A stretch of DNA of 57,345 nt from Acidimicrobiales bacterium (GCA_035546775.1 DASZWD010000011.1:1-57345); one strand, 5' to 3'. Counted from the stretch's first letter, positions 9,622 to 18,515 are shown. Program-made: numbers and translations. The notes: generated by a model from the letters alone, not told the origin.

Positions 9622-10328
9622 GCCGGGTGCTGGTGGTCGAGGACGACCTGCGCATCCTCAAGACGCTCGAAGTCAACCTGCACGCCCGCGGCTACGACGT
9701 CGACGTGGCGGCGACCGGCGAGCGGGCGCTGCAACTGGCGGCGCGCAAGCATCCCGACGCCGTCATCCTCGATCTCGGACTGCCGGCGATGGACGGCCTC
9801 GACGTCGTACGAGGGCTGCGCGGCTGGACCGCCGTTCCTATCGTGGTGTTGTCGGCGCGGGGTTCGGAGAGCTCCAAGGTGGAGGCGCTCGATCTCGGCG
9901 CAGACGACTACGTGACGAAGCCCTTCGGCATGGACGAACTCCTCGCGCGGCTGCGGGCCGCGATGCGGCGAGCCACGCTCCCCGAAGACGAAGCCGTCGT
10001 GACCACGCCCGACTTTGCCATCGACTTCAGCGCGAAACAGGTGCGGCGCAACGAAGAACTCGTTCGGCTGACACCCACGCAGTGGCACATCGTGGAAGTA
10101 CTCGTGCGCAACGCCGGCAAGCTCGTCACCCACGAGCAACTCCTGCGAGAGGTGTGGGGACCGAACTACCGCACCGAGACCAACTACCTGCGCGTGTTCA
10201 TGACACAGATCCGCCACAAGCTCGAGCCCGAGCCGGCCAAACCCCGGTACTTCATCACCGAAGCCGGTATCGGCTATCGGTTCGTGCTCCCGTCGACGGG
10301 CGAGGGGGAGGCGAAGACCAGTGGCTGA
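9618..10328 (+). CDS. kdpE: Response regulator KdpE (set 1)
   Basis: A 236-residue OmpR-family regulator. The receiver domain has the acidic pair VVEDD, phospho-acceptor Asp52 in ILDLGLPAMDGLD and the lysine in YVTKPFGMDELLARLRAA. The C-terminal winged helix has LTPTQWHIVEVLVRNAGKLVTHEQLLREVWG and ends with the GIGYRF wing. It overlaps kdpD by 4 bases at its start, and its end overlaps the following winged-helix gene by 8 bases. It is expected to activate transcription of the kdp operon(s) after phosphorylation by KdpD. Confidence 0.95.
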   Translation: MSRVLVVEDDLRILKTLEVNLHARGYDVDVAATGERALQLAARKHPDAVILDLGLPAMDGLDVVRGLRGWTAVPIVVLSARGSESSKVEALDLGADDYVTKPFGMDELLARLRAAMRRATLPEDEAVVTTPDFAIDFSAKQVRRNEELVRLTPTQWHIVEVLVRNAGKLVTHEQLLREVWGPNYRTETNYLRVFMTQIRHKLEPEPAKPRYFITEAGIGYRFVLPSTGEGEAKTSG

Positions 10329-10785
10329 GGTCGTGCTTGTTCGCTGGCCCGAAGAGGCCGCGGCCGGCGCGGCGCTGGCGCTCGAGGGCACGCCGGTGCT
10401 GTACCTGCTCGGGCCCCACGACGACCCGCCCGAACCGACGACCATCCTCGAGGACTGGGTCCGCATCCCCGGCGACGACCGCGACCTGCAGGCGCGCGTC
10501 GCCATGCTCGAGCGCCGCGTCGCCGCCCACGATGCGATACCTCGCCTCGACGACGCGCATCGTTTGCACTATCGGGGCCACGTCGTCCCGCTGGCGAGTG
10601 CCGACGCGCGTCTCATCGGCGTGCTCATCGAACGCTTCGGTGACCTCGTCGCCGACGCCGACCTGCAAACCGACAGCGGCGCGTCGATCCGGGGGCAGAT
10701 GACACGTTTGCGATCCCAGATGCGCGATATCGGACTCGACGTCGACCGCGTGTTGCGCCGCGGCTACCGGCTCCAGCGGCGATGA
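10321..10785 (+). CDS. Receiver-less winged-helix (OmpR-type) protein coupled to kdpE
   Basis: A 154-residue protein with a GTG start overlapping the kdpE end by 8 bases, so it is translationally coupled. The last 70 residues look like an OmpR/PhoB winged helix (LASADARLIGVLIERFGDLV, then IRGQMTRLRSQMRDIGLDV and the wing GYRLQRR). The first 70 residues are short and alpha/beta-like (VVLVRWPEEAAAG, GTPVLYLLGP) but lack the aspartates of a receiver. It may be a degenerate receiver protein that binds the same promoter as KdpE or dimerises with it; that is inference. It has no counterpart after the second kdpE. Confidence 0.65.
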   Translation: MAEVVLVRWPEEAAAGAALALEGTPVLYLLGPHDDPPEPTTILEDWVRIPGDDRDLQARVAMLERRVAAHDAIPRLDDAHRLHYRGHVVPLASADARLIGVLIERFGDLVADADLQTDSGASIRGQMTRLRSQMRDIGLDVDRVLRRGYRLQRR

Positions 10786-10801
10786 CCACGGGAAACGCCC
10801 G

Positions 10802-11995
10802 ATGTTCGGTCGCCGACGTGACCTGTGGGCTGGCTTCGCCGCCCTAACGCTCAGCTGCCTCGGTGATCTGATAACCGGGCTCACGCTCGGCTCGATCACC
10901 GGAACCCTTCAGCGTCTTCCCGGCCTGCTCGTGCTGGTGCCAGCGGCGATCGGCATGCGAGGCAACGTCTTCGGCGCGCTGGGCAGCCGCATCAGCACGC
11001 TGGCGCACCAAGGTCGGTTCCACGCAGTTCGCAGCGTCGAGTCGCCTACCGGGCAGAACATCGCGGCGGCGGTGGTGCTGTCGGCGACGACCTCCACCGC
11101 GCTTGCAGTGTTGGCCAAGGTGCTGTCGGCCGCACTCGGTGTGCGGCATTCGATCGCCCTCGCCGACTTCATCGTGGTGTCGGTATTGGGGGCCGCGCTG
11201 TCGTCGGTCGTGCTGCTCGCCGTCACGTTGTTCATGGCGCGCCGGAGCGTCCGCCACAACGTGGACCTCGACAACATCTCGGCGCCAGTCGTCACGACGA
11301 CCGGCGACGTCGTGACCCTTCCCAGCTTGTTCGCGGCCACGTTCCTCGTGCGGCGGCCGTGGGTGACACCGATCGTGAGTTGGTTGTGTGTCGCGGTGAC
11401 AATCGTTGCGCTTCTGTGGTTGCTGCGCCGGCCCGCTCTTGGGATCGCGCGGCGCATCGTCGTCGAGTCGACTCCGGTGTTGATGCTGGCCGCGACGGTG
11501 GATGTGGTCAGCGGTGTGGCGATCGAGCGTCGGCTTTCGTCGTTCCTCGCGCTTCCAGCGCTGCTGGTGCTGATTCCGCCGTTCCTCGAGGAATCAGGTG
11601 CGCTCGGCGGCATCCTGTCGGCGCGGCTCGCGACAAAGCTCCACCTCGGAATCATCGACACGAGGCCGCGTTCATGGTCTGGTGCTCGCGATGACATCGC
11701 GGTGGTGTTGTTCTACGCCGCGCCCGTCTACATCTTCCTAGGCGTCGTCGCCTCGGTCGCCTCCGGCGTAACTGGCATCGTGAGCCCCGGGATTTTCGGC
11801 CTGATCGCCGTCAGCGTTCTCGGTGGTGCCATGGCGACGGCGGCGGCGATCGCCATCGCCTTCGCGACCGCGATCGCGACCTTTCGGCTCGGCCTCGACC
11901 CCGACAGCCACGGCATCCCACTCGTCACGTCGAGCCTTGATCTGATCGGCGTGGGGTGCCTTCTCGCCGCCGCGGGACTGTTGCGTTTCGGTTGA
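10802..11995 (+). CDS. SLC41/MgtE-like divalent cation transporter (membrane domains only)
   Basis: A 397-residue multi-span membrane protein made of two MgtE-type transporter repeats. The first repeat carries LPGLLVLVPAAIGMRGNVFGALGSRIST (about residues 40-67), and the second carries PALLVLIPPFLEESGALGG near residue 257. The two-repeat design without the MgtE N-terminal and CBS regulatory domains resembles eukaryotic SLC41 Mg2+ transporters. It begins 16 bases after the winged-helix gene, so it probably belongs to the kdp operon, and it ends tail-to-tail with the KimA-like gene. Mg2+ is the likely substrate from family knowledge; another cation is possible. Confidence 0.7.
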   Translation: MFGRRRDLWAGFAALTLSCLGDLITGLTLGSITGTLQRLPGLLVLVPAAIGMRGNVFGALGSRISTLAHQGRFHAVRSVESPTGQNIAAAVVLSATTSTALAVLAKVLSAALGVRHSIALADFIVVSVLGAALSSVVLLAVTLFMARRSVRHNVDLDNISAPVVTTTGDVVTLPSLFAATFLVRRPWVTPIVSWLCVAVTIVALLWLLRRPALGIARRIVVESTPVLMLAATVDVVSGVAIERRLSSFLALPALLVLIPPFLEESGALGGILSARLATKLHLGIIDTRPRSWSGARDDIAVVLFYAAPVYIFLGVVASVASGVTGIVSPGIFGLIAVSVLGGAMATAAAIAIAFATAIATFRLGLDPDSHGIPLVTSSLDLIGVGCLLAAAGLLRFG

Positions 11996-12000
11996 CGGGG

Positions 12001-13848
12001 TCAGTCGACGTGGTACGGGATCGACGTCACGACGGTGCCTTCGCGAAACAGCAGCCGCGCCTTGAGGAACAGTGCCGTCTGGTTGTGCAACGCGTGTTCC
12101 CACCAGTGGCGGACGACCAACTCGGGCAGGATCACCGTGACGACGTCGTGCGGCCACCGCTGGTCGAGCTCGTCGACATAGGTCAGCAAGGGCCGAGTCA
12201 GCGCGCGGTAGGGGGACGCGACCATGTCGAGGGGAATGTCGAAGCCCTGCTGCACCCATCGTTGCGCGAGTTGGTCGGCCTTCTCGGGATCGAAGGCGAT
12301 GTGCACGGCGTGGAGGTACTGGGGCCGCAGCGTTTTCGCGTAGGCCAGCGACGACAGCACACCTTGATGGATGCGGCTGCCCACCAACACGACGACGGTG
12401 TGCACGATCTCGGGCATGCGGGCGTCCGGGGCGATCGCCGCGGCGGCGTCGAAGCGGCTGTAGTGACGGCGGATGAGTGAGAACAGCGTCACGAGCAGCG
12501 GGATCACGAGGGTGGGGATCCACGCGCCTTCGGTGAACTTGGAGACGACGACGACGCCGGTGACGGCCGTGGTGGCCGCCGCGCCGAGTCCGTTGATCGC
12601 CAAGCCACCGACCCATCCGGGTTCGCGGAGTCGCCAATGGTGCACGACCATGCCGGTCTGCGACAGCGTGAAGGACATGAACAGCCCGACGGCGAACAGC
12701 GGGATCAGCGCGCTGACATCACCGTTGAAGATGACCAGGAGCGCGCCGGCGGCGGCGGCGAGCACCAACACGCCGTTGGACAGGACAAGGCGGTCGCCGC
12801 GATTCGCCAGCTGCCGGGGCAGGAATCCGTCGGTGGCGACGATGCCGGCGAGCCTTGGGAAGTCGGCGAACGCCGTGTTCGCCGACAGCGTCAGGATCGC
12901 CGCCGTCGAGGCCTGCAGTAATCCGTAGAGCGGGCCGCTGCCGAACACCGCGCGGCCCATCGTCGACAGAATCGTCTGGTCGGGGCTCAGCGTTGGTCGC
13001 AGGCGCACCGCCAGCACCGCGATGCCGAGGAAGAGCGCGCCGAGGATCGTCGCCACCGCCATCAAGGTGATTGCTGCGTTGCGTGACTCGGGCTTGCGGA
13101 ACGCCTGTATCCCGTTCGAGATCGCTTCGACACCACTGAGAGCGACCGCGCCCGACGAGAAGGCGCGCAGCAGCAGGAACACCGACGCCCCGGTCAGTAC
13201 CGCATGCGCCCCGGTGAAGTGCGCCAAGGCTCCCGGGTCGGGAGGCAAGCGGTGCAGGCTGCCGGTGCTCACCCTGAAGAGCCCCCACCCCACCAACAGG
13301 CTCATCATCGCCACGTAGGTGTAGGTCGGCGGCGCGAACAGCCGGCCCGACTCGCGCACGCCGCGCAGGTTGGCGAGCACGATGAGCGTGAGCAGCCCGA
13401 GCGCGAGTTCCACGTCGTGGCCGCGCAGTGACGCAACCGCCGAGGTGATCGCCGCAACACCGGCAGCGATCGACACCGAAACGGTGAGCGTGTAGTCGAC
13501 CATGAGCGCCGCGGCGGCCGTGAGTGACGCGCCGGTGCCGAGGTTCTCGCGGCTCACGATGTAGGAGCCGCCGCCGGTCGGGTACGCGTACAGCGTCTGG
13601 CGATAGCTCGCCGCCACGATCGTCAGCAGGCCGATGACGACGAGCGAGATCGGCACGAGGTCGTGGAGCGCGGCCATGCCGGCAACCGGTACGAGCACGA
13701 CGAGGATCTCCTGGGTCGCGAAGGCCGTCGACGCGACTGCGTCGGTGCCGAACACGGCCAGGGCGACCAGCTTCGAGAGCCGTTGCTCGCCGAGTTTGTC
13801 CGATGCGAGGGGCGAGCCGACGAGGAGTCGCTTCAGGACCGAATACAC
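12001..13848 (-). CDS. KimA-like APC-family potassium importer
   Basis: A 615-residue APC-superfamily permease with a GTG start, resembling Bacillus KimA (YdaO) in size and conserved segments: VGSPLASDKLGEQRLSK at the start, AYPTGGGSYIVSRENLG near 95, DYTLTVSVSIAAGVAAI near 120, and NLRGVRESG near 160. About twelve membrane helices are followed by a cytosolic C-terminal domain (about 470-615, IVHTVVVLVGSRIHQGVLSSLAYA) as in KimA. KimA imports K+ with protons. It sits tail-to-tail with the SLC41-like gene and between two kdp sets, which supports a K+ role. Only about 44 bases separate it from the next minus-strand gene upstream, so no ydaO riboswitch fits in its leader. Confidence 0.75.
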   Translation of the reverse strand: MYSVLKRLLVGSPLASDKLGEQRLSKLVALAVFGTDAVASTAFATQEILVVLVPVAGMAALHDLVPISLVVIGLLTIVAASYRQTLYAYPTGGGSYIVSRENLGTGASLTAAAALMVDYTLTVSVSIAAGVAAITSAVASLRGHDVELALGLLTLIVLANLRGVRESGRLFAPPTYTYVAMMSLLVGWGLFRVSTGSLHRLPPDPGALAHFTGAHAVLTGASVFLLLRAFSSGAVALSGVEAISNGIQAFRKPESRNAAITLMAVATILGALFLGIAVLAVRLRPTLSPDQTILSTMGRAVFGSGPLYGLLQASTAAILTLSANTAFADFPRLAGIVATDGFLPRQLANRGDRLVLSNGVLVLAAAAGALLVIFNGDVSALIPLFAVGLFMSFTLSQTGMVVHHWRLREPGWVGGLAINGLGAAATTAVTGVVVVSKFTEGAWIPTLVIPLLVTLFSLIRRHYSRFDAAAAIAPDARMPEIVHTVVVLVGSRIHQGVLSSLAYAKTLRPQYLHAVHIAFDPEKADQLAQRWVQQGFDIPLDMVASPYRALTRPLLTYVDELDQRWPHDVVTVILPELVVRHWWEHALHNQTALFLKARLLFREGTVVTSIPYHVD

Positions 13849-13892
13849 GCGCCGTGTTTTCTAGCCGCTGCGCGGCATTGCTCGGTTCCCGG

Positions 13893-14312
13893 TTACGAAG
13901 TCACGACGGCAGTGCGCGAGTGTTCGTGGACGAACCCGATGACGTCGCCGGCCGGCGATACCACGACCGCCAGCGGTGCGGCCGCACTCCACCAGTGGTG
14001 CAGCACGCGCATGACGTCTGTGTCGTAGACCATTCCGGCGAGCGCCAGGTGACCGGGCAGCAGGACCCCGCGGCTGTCGGCGGCGCGGTAGCCCACGAGC
14101 ACGTCGCCGTCGAGTTCGAGGATGTTGGTCAACCGCACGCGGTGGCGAATTGCGACGCTGCTTCCCGCCGGCAGGGCGCCTCGTCGATCGCCGAGGTTGC
14201 GGACGGGTCGGCGCCGCCGCGCGAGCCATGCCAAAAGCACCAGCGCAGCCGCGCTAAGCACGAACATTGCGACCGCCGCTCGCCAAGGTGGCGATGTGCC
14301 CGCCGGGGCCAT
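13893..14312 (-). CDS. Small membrane-anchored protein, unknown function
   Basis: A 139-residue protein with an N-terminal membrane helix (MFVLSAAALVLLAWL, about 16-30), an arginine-rich stop-transfer (ARRRRPVR) and a beta-rich C-terminal domain including VRLTNILELDGDVLVGYRAAD. I do not recognise a family. It overlaps the end of the upstream gene (14254-14655) by 59 bases if the first ATG is used, or 14 bases if translation starts at the ATG at 14267. The two proteins have the same one-helix-plus-soluble-domain layout and probably work together. It lies directly upstream of the KimA-like gene on the same strand. Confidence 0.5.
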   Translation of the reverse strand: MAPAGTSPPWRAAVAMFVLSAAALVLLAWLARRRRPVRNLGDRRGALPAGSSVAIRHRVRLTNILELDGDVLVGYRAADSRGVLLPGHLALAGMVYDTDVMRVLHHWWSAAAPLAVVVSPAGDVIGFVHEHSRTAVVTS

Positions 14313-14655
14313 ACAAGCTCACCGCACCCGAGGGCGTCTGGATGCGCAGGATGGGTGTGCCGGCACGCGTGTACTCCTCGAGTCGTTCCGAGTCTGCGAC
14401 AACGACTTGCGTCACGGCGATGCACTGAACCCGCAATGGGCTCGCCGAGGGGACAATCACGAGTTCTCCCGAGCACCGCTGAACGTGGACCTCGTCGAGA
14501 GTGAGATCACCTCCCGGGGATCCACCCCAGGGGTCGGGCGTGGAAGCGGTAACGACCAGCCAGCGGAGGTAGCCCGGCCAGCGCAGGAGGAAGGGCGCGG
14601 CGACTGCCGCGGCCGCGCCGATGAGGAACACCACTGCAACGACAGCGATGAACAT
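14254..14655 (-). CDS. Small membrane-anchored protein, unknown function
   Basis: A 133-residue protein with an N-terminal hydrophobic segment (MFIAVVAVVFLIGAAAAVAAPFLL) and a soluble part rich in beta-type residues (DEVHVQRCSGELVIVPSASPLRVQCIAVTQVVV). No family was recognised. It is divergently transcribed from the universal stress protein gene, with about 65 bases between starts, and overlaps the next gene downstream. The KimA-like importer follows on the same strand, so these three genes may form one transcript. Confidence 0.5.
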   Translation of the reverse strand: MFIAVVAVVFLIGAAAAVAAPFLLRWPGYLRWLVVTASTPDPWGGSPGGDLTLDEVHVQRCSGELVIVPSASPLRVQCIAVTQVVVADSERLEEYTRAGTPILRIQTPSGAVSLYGPGGHIATLASGGRNVRA

Positions 14656-14720
14656 GGATGAAGCGAACCTCTTTCACGTGGTGAAGCCGGATTGGTGCCC
14701 GCGTGGGAGACTTCGGCCCC

Positions 14721-15146
14721 ATGCGGACGATTGTGGTGGGCGTCGACGGGTCCGAGACGAGCCTGCGAGCATTGAAGTTCGCGGCCGACCTGGCGAACGA
14801 TCTGCGTGACCCTCAACTGCTCGTGGTCTTCGCGCGGCACGTGTATCTGGCGATGCCCGAGCACGCGGCGGAGGACCTGTTCGCCGACGTGCTCGATCAG
14901 GTCGAGGCCACGATCAGACAGAACACGGCGACGGTCCTGGAGCATTCGGCGGCGCCGTGGCTGGTGATCACCCGTGAAGGTGAACCGGCCGACGTGCTGT
15001 GCGCTGTCGCCAAGGAGAACGGCGCCAGCTTCATCGTCGCCGGCCGCCGCGGCTGGACAACCGCCGCCGAGCTATTGCTGGGCTCGGTGTCGAACCGCCT
15101 CGTGCACCGCGCGGAATGCGCGGTGTTGCTCGTGCCCGACGCCTGA
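14721..15146 (+). CDS. Universal stress protein (UspA family)
   Basis: A 141-residue single-domain USP. It starts MRTIVVGVDGSETS with the ATP-contacting aspartate, and has the nucleotide-binding motif GRRGWTTAAELLLGSVSNRLVHRAECAVLLVP, a G-x2-G-x9-11-G-S pattern that predicts ATP binding. The ATG giving MRTIVVGVDG is preferred over the GTG 18 bases earlier, which would add an atypical extension. It lies between the KimA-like gene and the second kdp set. Kdp sensors carry a domain of the same fold, so a link to ion or energy stress is plausible but not shown. Confidence 0.85.
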   Translation: MRTIVVGVDGSETSLRALKFAADLANDLRDPQLLVVFARHVYLAMPEHAAEDLFADVLDQVEATIRQNTATVLEHSAAPWLVITREGEPADVLCAVAKENGASFIVAGRRGWTTAAELLLGSVSNRLVHRAECAVLLVPDA

Positions 15147-15148
15147 GC

Positions 15149-15325
15149 TCATGGGCTGACCGAGCGGGCGCGCTTGATCCATCGGCGCTGGGCCTCGATC
15201 TGACGGTTGAGCGCGTAGACGCGCCGGTCCTTGCGCTGGGTTGCCGCGGTGTTGCGTTCTGCGATCAACTCGGCGAGCTTCGCCTCGTAGACGTCGAGAC
15301 GCTCTGGGTTGGGTGTTCTTGACAT
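15149..15325 (-). CDS. 58-aa basic helical protein
   Basis: A small ORF starting ATG with a well-placed AGGAG upstream. It encodes 58 residues: SRTPNPERLDVYEAKLAEL, then a charged helical stretch RKDRRVYALNRQIEAQRRW and a basic end KRARSVSP. One long, probably coiled-coil, helix is likely. There is no membrane segment or recognised family. It ends tail-to-tail with the universal stress protein gene (3 bases apart) and lies downstream of the 34-aa Lys/Ala-rich gene, separated by a strong hairpin. Confidence 0.6.
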   Translation of the reverse strand: MSRTPNPERLDVYEAKLAELIAERNTAATQRKDRRVYALNRQIEAQRRWIKRARSVSP

Positions 15326-15355
15326 GGGTTGGGTGCTCCTGAATCGAAAGAGGTC

Positions 15356-15392
15356 CGACGCGACCGGACACCGCGCGTATCCGGTCGCGTCG
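15356..15392 (-). terminator. Strong hairpin between two small genes
   Basis: Perfect 13-bp inverted repeat, arms CGACGCGACCGGA (15356-15368) and TCCGGTCGCGTCG (15380-15392), loop of 11 bases. It starts 5 bases after the stop of the 34-aa gene on the minus strand and is followed in that direction by CTCTTTCG, a weak T-run. Most likely a transcription terminator or mRNA-stabilising stem that separates expression of the 34-aa and 58-aa genes. Confidence 0.6.
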
Positions 15393-15397
15393 AGGAA

Positions 15398-15502
15398 CTA
15401 GGCCTTGGCCCGATGGGCCATCTTCGCCTGCTTGGGAGCCTTGGCCGGCTTGGCCTTCGGCGCCGCGGACGCGGCGGGTTTCTTCGCTTGCTTGCCTTTC
15501 AC
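15398..15502 (-). CDS. 34-aa Lys/Ala-rich basic protein
   Basis: A tiny ORF with GTG start and a near-perfect Shine-Dalgarno (AGGAGG, 5 bases before the start). It encodes KGKQAKKPAASAAPKAKP, then AKAPKQAKMAHRAKA. About a quarter of the residues are lysine and a third alanine, like the tails of histone H1-like bacterial proteins, so nucleic-acid binding is a fair guess. It is followed by the 13-bp hairpin. No homologue was recalled. The strong ribosome site is the main evidence that it is translated. Confidence 0.55.
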   Translation of the reverse strand: MKGKQAKKPAASAAPKAKPAKAPKQAKMAHRAKA

Positions 15503-15653
15503 TGATCCTCCTCTCGAGGAGTCGACGACCAGTCAGAGGGCGCGCGTGGGTCAGCGGCGCTGGATGTGCGTTCTGGTGCTCACGGGAGCCTTCCTTGGGT
15601 CAGACGGTTGATGTACTTCGCCGACCAGGCTTCCCGGCACTCCAAACGCCAGA
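15503..15653 (-). other. Gap with possible micro-ORFs between kdpC2 and the 34-aa gene
   Basis: Nothing conventional is seen in this stretch. On the minus strand there is a possible 21-codon TTG ORF (ECREAWSAKYINRLTQGRLP) ending in a TGA that overlaps a GTG opening a 10-codon ORF (STRTHIQRR), the latter preceded by AAGGAAGG. Both are too short to call as genes from sequence alone, but the chain with the 34-aa and 58-aa genes makes a possible small-protein operon downstream of kdpC2. Confidence 0.25.
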
Positions 15654-16403
15654 TTACACCTTGTCGAGTGCGAGGTTCAGCTTCAATACGTTCACCGCGG
15701 GCTCGCCGAGGATGGCCAGGGCGCGGCCGATGGTGTTCTGGCGCACGAGGCGCATCACTTCGCGAAGGGGAAGGTGGCGGGCGCGGGCGACGCGGGGCGC
15801 TTGCAGCTTGGCGTTGGCGACGGTGATCGCCGGGTCGAGGCCGCTGCCCGACGCGGTGACGGCGTCGACCGGCACAGGAACGTCGAGTCCGAGGTGGTTC
15901 TCGGCGCGATAGGCCAGCACGCGCTCGGGCACGGTGTTGGCGTCGCACACGTACGAGCCGTCCTTGTTCTTGTCGTAGACGGGGTTGCCCTTGGCATCGG
16001 TGATCGGGTTGTCGTCATTGTCGGTCGACGGCACCGGCACGCAGTAGGGATCGGCCTTGGTGGCGTAGGGGTTCGGACCGTCGAGGTTCACGCCCGGCTG
16101 GTTGCCGATGAGCGCCGGGTTGGTCGGGCCGTAGTTCGAACCGTACGAGTACGTGCCGCCGCCCACCGCTCCCGGCACGTAGCCGTCGGCCGCCGGACGC
16201 GGGTGGAAGTACTTGGCCTTGGTGAAGTCCTGCCCGATGAGCGACGAGCCGACGACGCGGCCCGACGCGTCCTTGACCAGTGAGCCCTCGGCCTTGTGCT
16301 TGAACAGCACGCTGCTCGCCGCCGCCGTGCCAACGGCGTAGGCGAGGGTCAGCACGGTGAACAGCACGATGGCGACGAGCGCGGGGACGAGTTGACGGCG
16401 CAT
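15654..16403 (-). CDS. kdpC: K+-transporting ATPase subunit C (set 2)
   Basis: A 249-residue KdpC paralogue. An N-terminal membrane helix (about 7-29) is followed by [22 protein letters not shown] and, at the end, [22 protein letters not shown] and RVARAR. It carries the same type of middle insertion as the first copy ([18 protein letters not shown]), so both proteins share the actinobacterial layout. Its start codon overlaps the kdpB2 stop region by 1 base. It is the last gene of the minus-strand kdp transport operon. Confidence 0.95.
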   Translation of the reverse strand: MRRQLVPALVAIVLFTVLTLAYAVGTAAASSVLFKHKAEGSLVKDASGRVVGSSLIGQDFTKAKYFHPRPAADGYVPGAVGGGTYSYGSNYGPTNPALIGNQPGVNLDGPNPYATKADPYCVPVPSTDNDDNPITDAKGNPVYDKNKDGSYVCDANTVPERVLAYRAENHLGLDVPVPVDAVTASGSGLDPAITVANAKLQAPRVARARHLPLREVMRLVRQNTIGRALAILGEPAVNVLKLNLALDKV

Positions 16404-18505
16404 TACTTCACTCCTAGGGCCGTGACGACCATGTCGATGAGCTTGATCCCGATGAACGGCGCGATGAGCCCGCCGACCCCGTAGATGAACAGGTTGCGGC
16501 GCAGCACCTCGGTCGCGGTGAGGGCGACGAACTTCACGCCCCGCAACGCCAGCGGCACGAGCGCCACGATGATGACGGCGTTGAAGATGACCGCCGACAG
16601 GATCGCCGAGTGCGGCGACGCCAGGCGCATGACGTTGAGCTTGTCGAGCGCCGGCAGGAGGCCGGAGAACATCGCCGGGATGATGGCGAAGTACTTGGCC
16701 ACGTCGTTGGCGATCGAGAAGGTCGTGAGCGAACCGCGGGTGATGAGGAGCTGCTTGCCGATCTCGACGATTTCGATGAGCTTGGTCGGGTCGGAGTCGA
16801 GGTCGACCATGTTCCCCGCCTCGCGCGCCGCCTGCGTGCCGGTGTTCATGGCCACGCCGACGTCGGCCTGAGCGAGCGCCGGCGCGTCGTTGGTGCCGTC
16901 GCCGGTCATGGCGACGAGGTTGCCGCCGCGCTGCTCCTTCTTGATCAGCGCCAGCTTTTGCTCAGGCGTCGCTTCGGCGAGGAAGCCGTCGAGGCCTGCT
17001 TCCTCGGCGATCGCCGCGGCCGTCAGCGGGTTGTCGCCCGTGATCATCACCGTGCGGATGCCGAGCCGGCGCAGCTCGTCGAAGCGTTCGCGCAGGCCGG
17101 CCTTCACGATGTCCTTCAAGCGGATCACGCCGAGGATGCGATTGCCCTCGCACACGACGAGCGGCGTACCGCCCTCGCGCGAGATCGACTCGACGAACTC
17201 GGTCAGCTCGGGCGGCACGTGGCCGCCCTTTTCGGCGACGTAGTGGCGCATCGAGTCGGCCGCGCCCTTGCGGATCTCGCGCCCCGAGGTGGTGAGATCG
17301 ACGCCCGACATGCGCGTCTGCGCGGTAAAGGGGACGAGCACCGCGTCGCCGGGACGCTTGGGCAGTGCGCCGTAGGCGTTGATGCACAACTCGACGACCG
17401 AGCGTCCCTCGGGGGTCTCGTCGGCGAGGCTCGCCAAATACGCCGCCTCCGCCAGTTCGTCGATGCGCACGTCGTGCACCGGGATCAACTCGGTGGCGTG
17501 ACGGTTACCGACGGTGATCGTGCCGGTCTTGTCGAGCAGAAGCGTCGACACGTCGCCCGCCGCCTCCACGGCGCGACCCGACATGGCGAGCACGTTGCGT
17601 TGCACGAGGCGGTCCATGCCGGCGATACCGATGGCCGAGAGCAGGCCGCCGATCGTCGTCGGGATCAGGCAAACCAGCAGCGCCACGAGCACAACGACCT
17701 GCTGGCCGGCGCCGGCGTAGATGGCAAACGGCTGGAGGCTGGCGACGGCGAAAAAGAAGATGATCGTGAGGCCAGCGAGCAGGATCGACAGCGCGATCTC
17801 GTTCGGCGTCTTCTGACGATTGGCGCCCTCGACGAGGGCGATCATCCGGTCGAGGAACGTCTCGCCCGACCGCGCCGTGATCCGCACGACGATTTGGTCC
17901 GACAGCACACGCGTGCCGCCGGTTACGGCACAGCGGTCGCCACCGGACTCGCGGATGACGGGCGCCGATTCGCCCGTGATCGCCGACTCGTCGACCGACG
18001 CGATGCCTTCGATCACGTCGCCGTCCGACGGGATCGTTTCGCCCGCGGCCACGACGCACTCGTCGCCGACTTCGAGCTTGCTCGAGGCAACCTGCTCGAC
18101 GGTGCCGTCGGCGCGGCGACGGTTGGCCATCGTCTCGCTGCGCGTCCTGCGCAGCGCCGCCGCCTGCGCCTTGCCGCGGCCTTCGGCCATGGCTTCGGCG
18201 AAGTTGGCGAACAAGACGGTCGCCCACAGGAACAGCACGACGAGCCCGGCGAAGACGTTCTGCGCGCCGGTCGACCTACCAAAGTCGCGCACGAGCAGAA
18301 TCGACGTGTACACGCTGCCGATCTCCACCACGAACATGACGGGGTGGTTGACCATCGTGCGCGGGTTCAGCTTCCTGAAGCTGTCGAGAATCGCCGGGCC
18401 CACGATGGCGCGGTCGAACACGCCGCGCTTGCGGGACTCTGGCGGCTGCGAGTGCACGGGTGCAGGCCCGGCCGCGGCCGGCGGTGGGGTGAGAGTGGTT
18501 GTCAC
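16403..18505 (-). CDS. kdpB: K+-transporting ATPase subunit B, P-type ATPase (set 2)
   Basis: A P-type ATPase subunit of 700 residues from the GTG start ([15 protein letters not shown]), 10 bases after the kdpA2 stop. A longer reading from 18547 would overlap kdpA2 and lacks support. The catalytic motif DKTGTITVG is at Asp325, with TGES at 177-180 and [17 protein letters not shown] in the hinge. It has a proline-rich N-terminal extension of about 35 residues absent from set 1. The function is the same as KdpB1; divergence over the whole length indicates an old or independently acquired second system. Confidence 0.96.
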   Translation of the reverse strand: MTTTLTPPPAAAGPAPVHSQPPESRKRGVFDRAIVGPAILDSFRKLNPRTMVNHPVMFVVEIGSVYTSILLVRDFGRSTGAQNVFAGLVVLFLWATVLFANFAEAMAEGRGKAQAAALRRTRSETMANRRRADGTVEQVASSKLEVGDECVVAAGETIPSDGDVIEGIASVDESAITGESAPVIRESGGDRCAVTGGTRVLSDQIVVRITARSGETFLDRMIALVEGANRQKTPNEIALSILLAGLTIIFFFAVASLQPFAIYAGAGQQVVVLVALLVCLIPTTIGGLLSAIGIAGMDRLVQRNVLAMSGRAVEAAGDVSTLLLDKTGTITVGNRHATELIPVHDVRIDELAEAAYLASLADETPEGRSVVELCINAYGALPKRPGDAVLVPFTAQTRMSGVDLTTSGREIRKGAADSMRHYVAEKGGHVPPELTEFVESISREGGTPLVVCEGNRILGVIRLKDIVKAGLRERFDELRRLGIRTVMITGDNPLTAAAIAEEAGLDGFLAEATPEQKLALIKKEQRGGNLVAMTGDGTNDAPALAQADVGVAMNTGTQAAREAGNMVDLDSDPTKLIEIVEIGKQLLITRGSLTTFSIANDVAKYFAIIPAMFSGLLPALDKLNVMRLASPHSAILSAVIFNAVIIVALVPLALRGVKFVALTATEVLRRNLFIYGVGGLIAPFIGIKLIDMVVTALGVK

Positions 18506-18515
18506 GTTCGCTGCC

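Noticed and set aside
12001-13892. ydaO-type (c-di-AMP) riboswitch before the KimA-like gene
   Set aside because: Only about 44 bases lie between the start and the next upstream gene, and no conserved riboswitch core was recognised.
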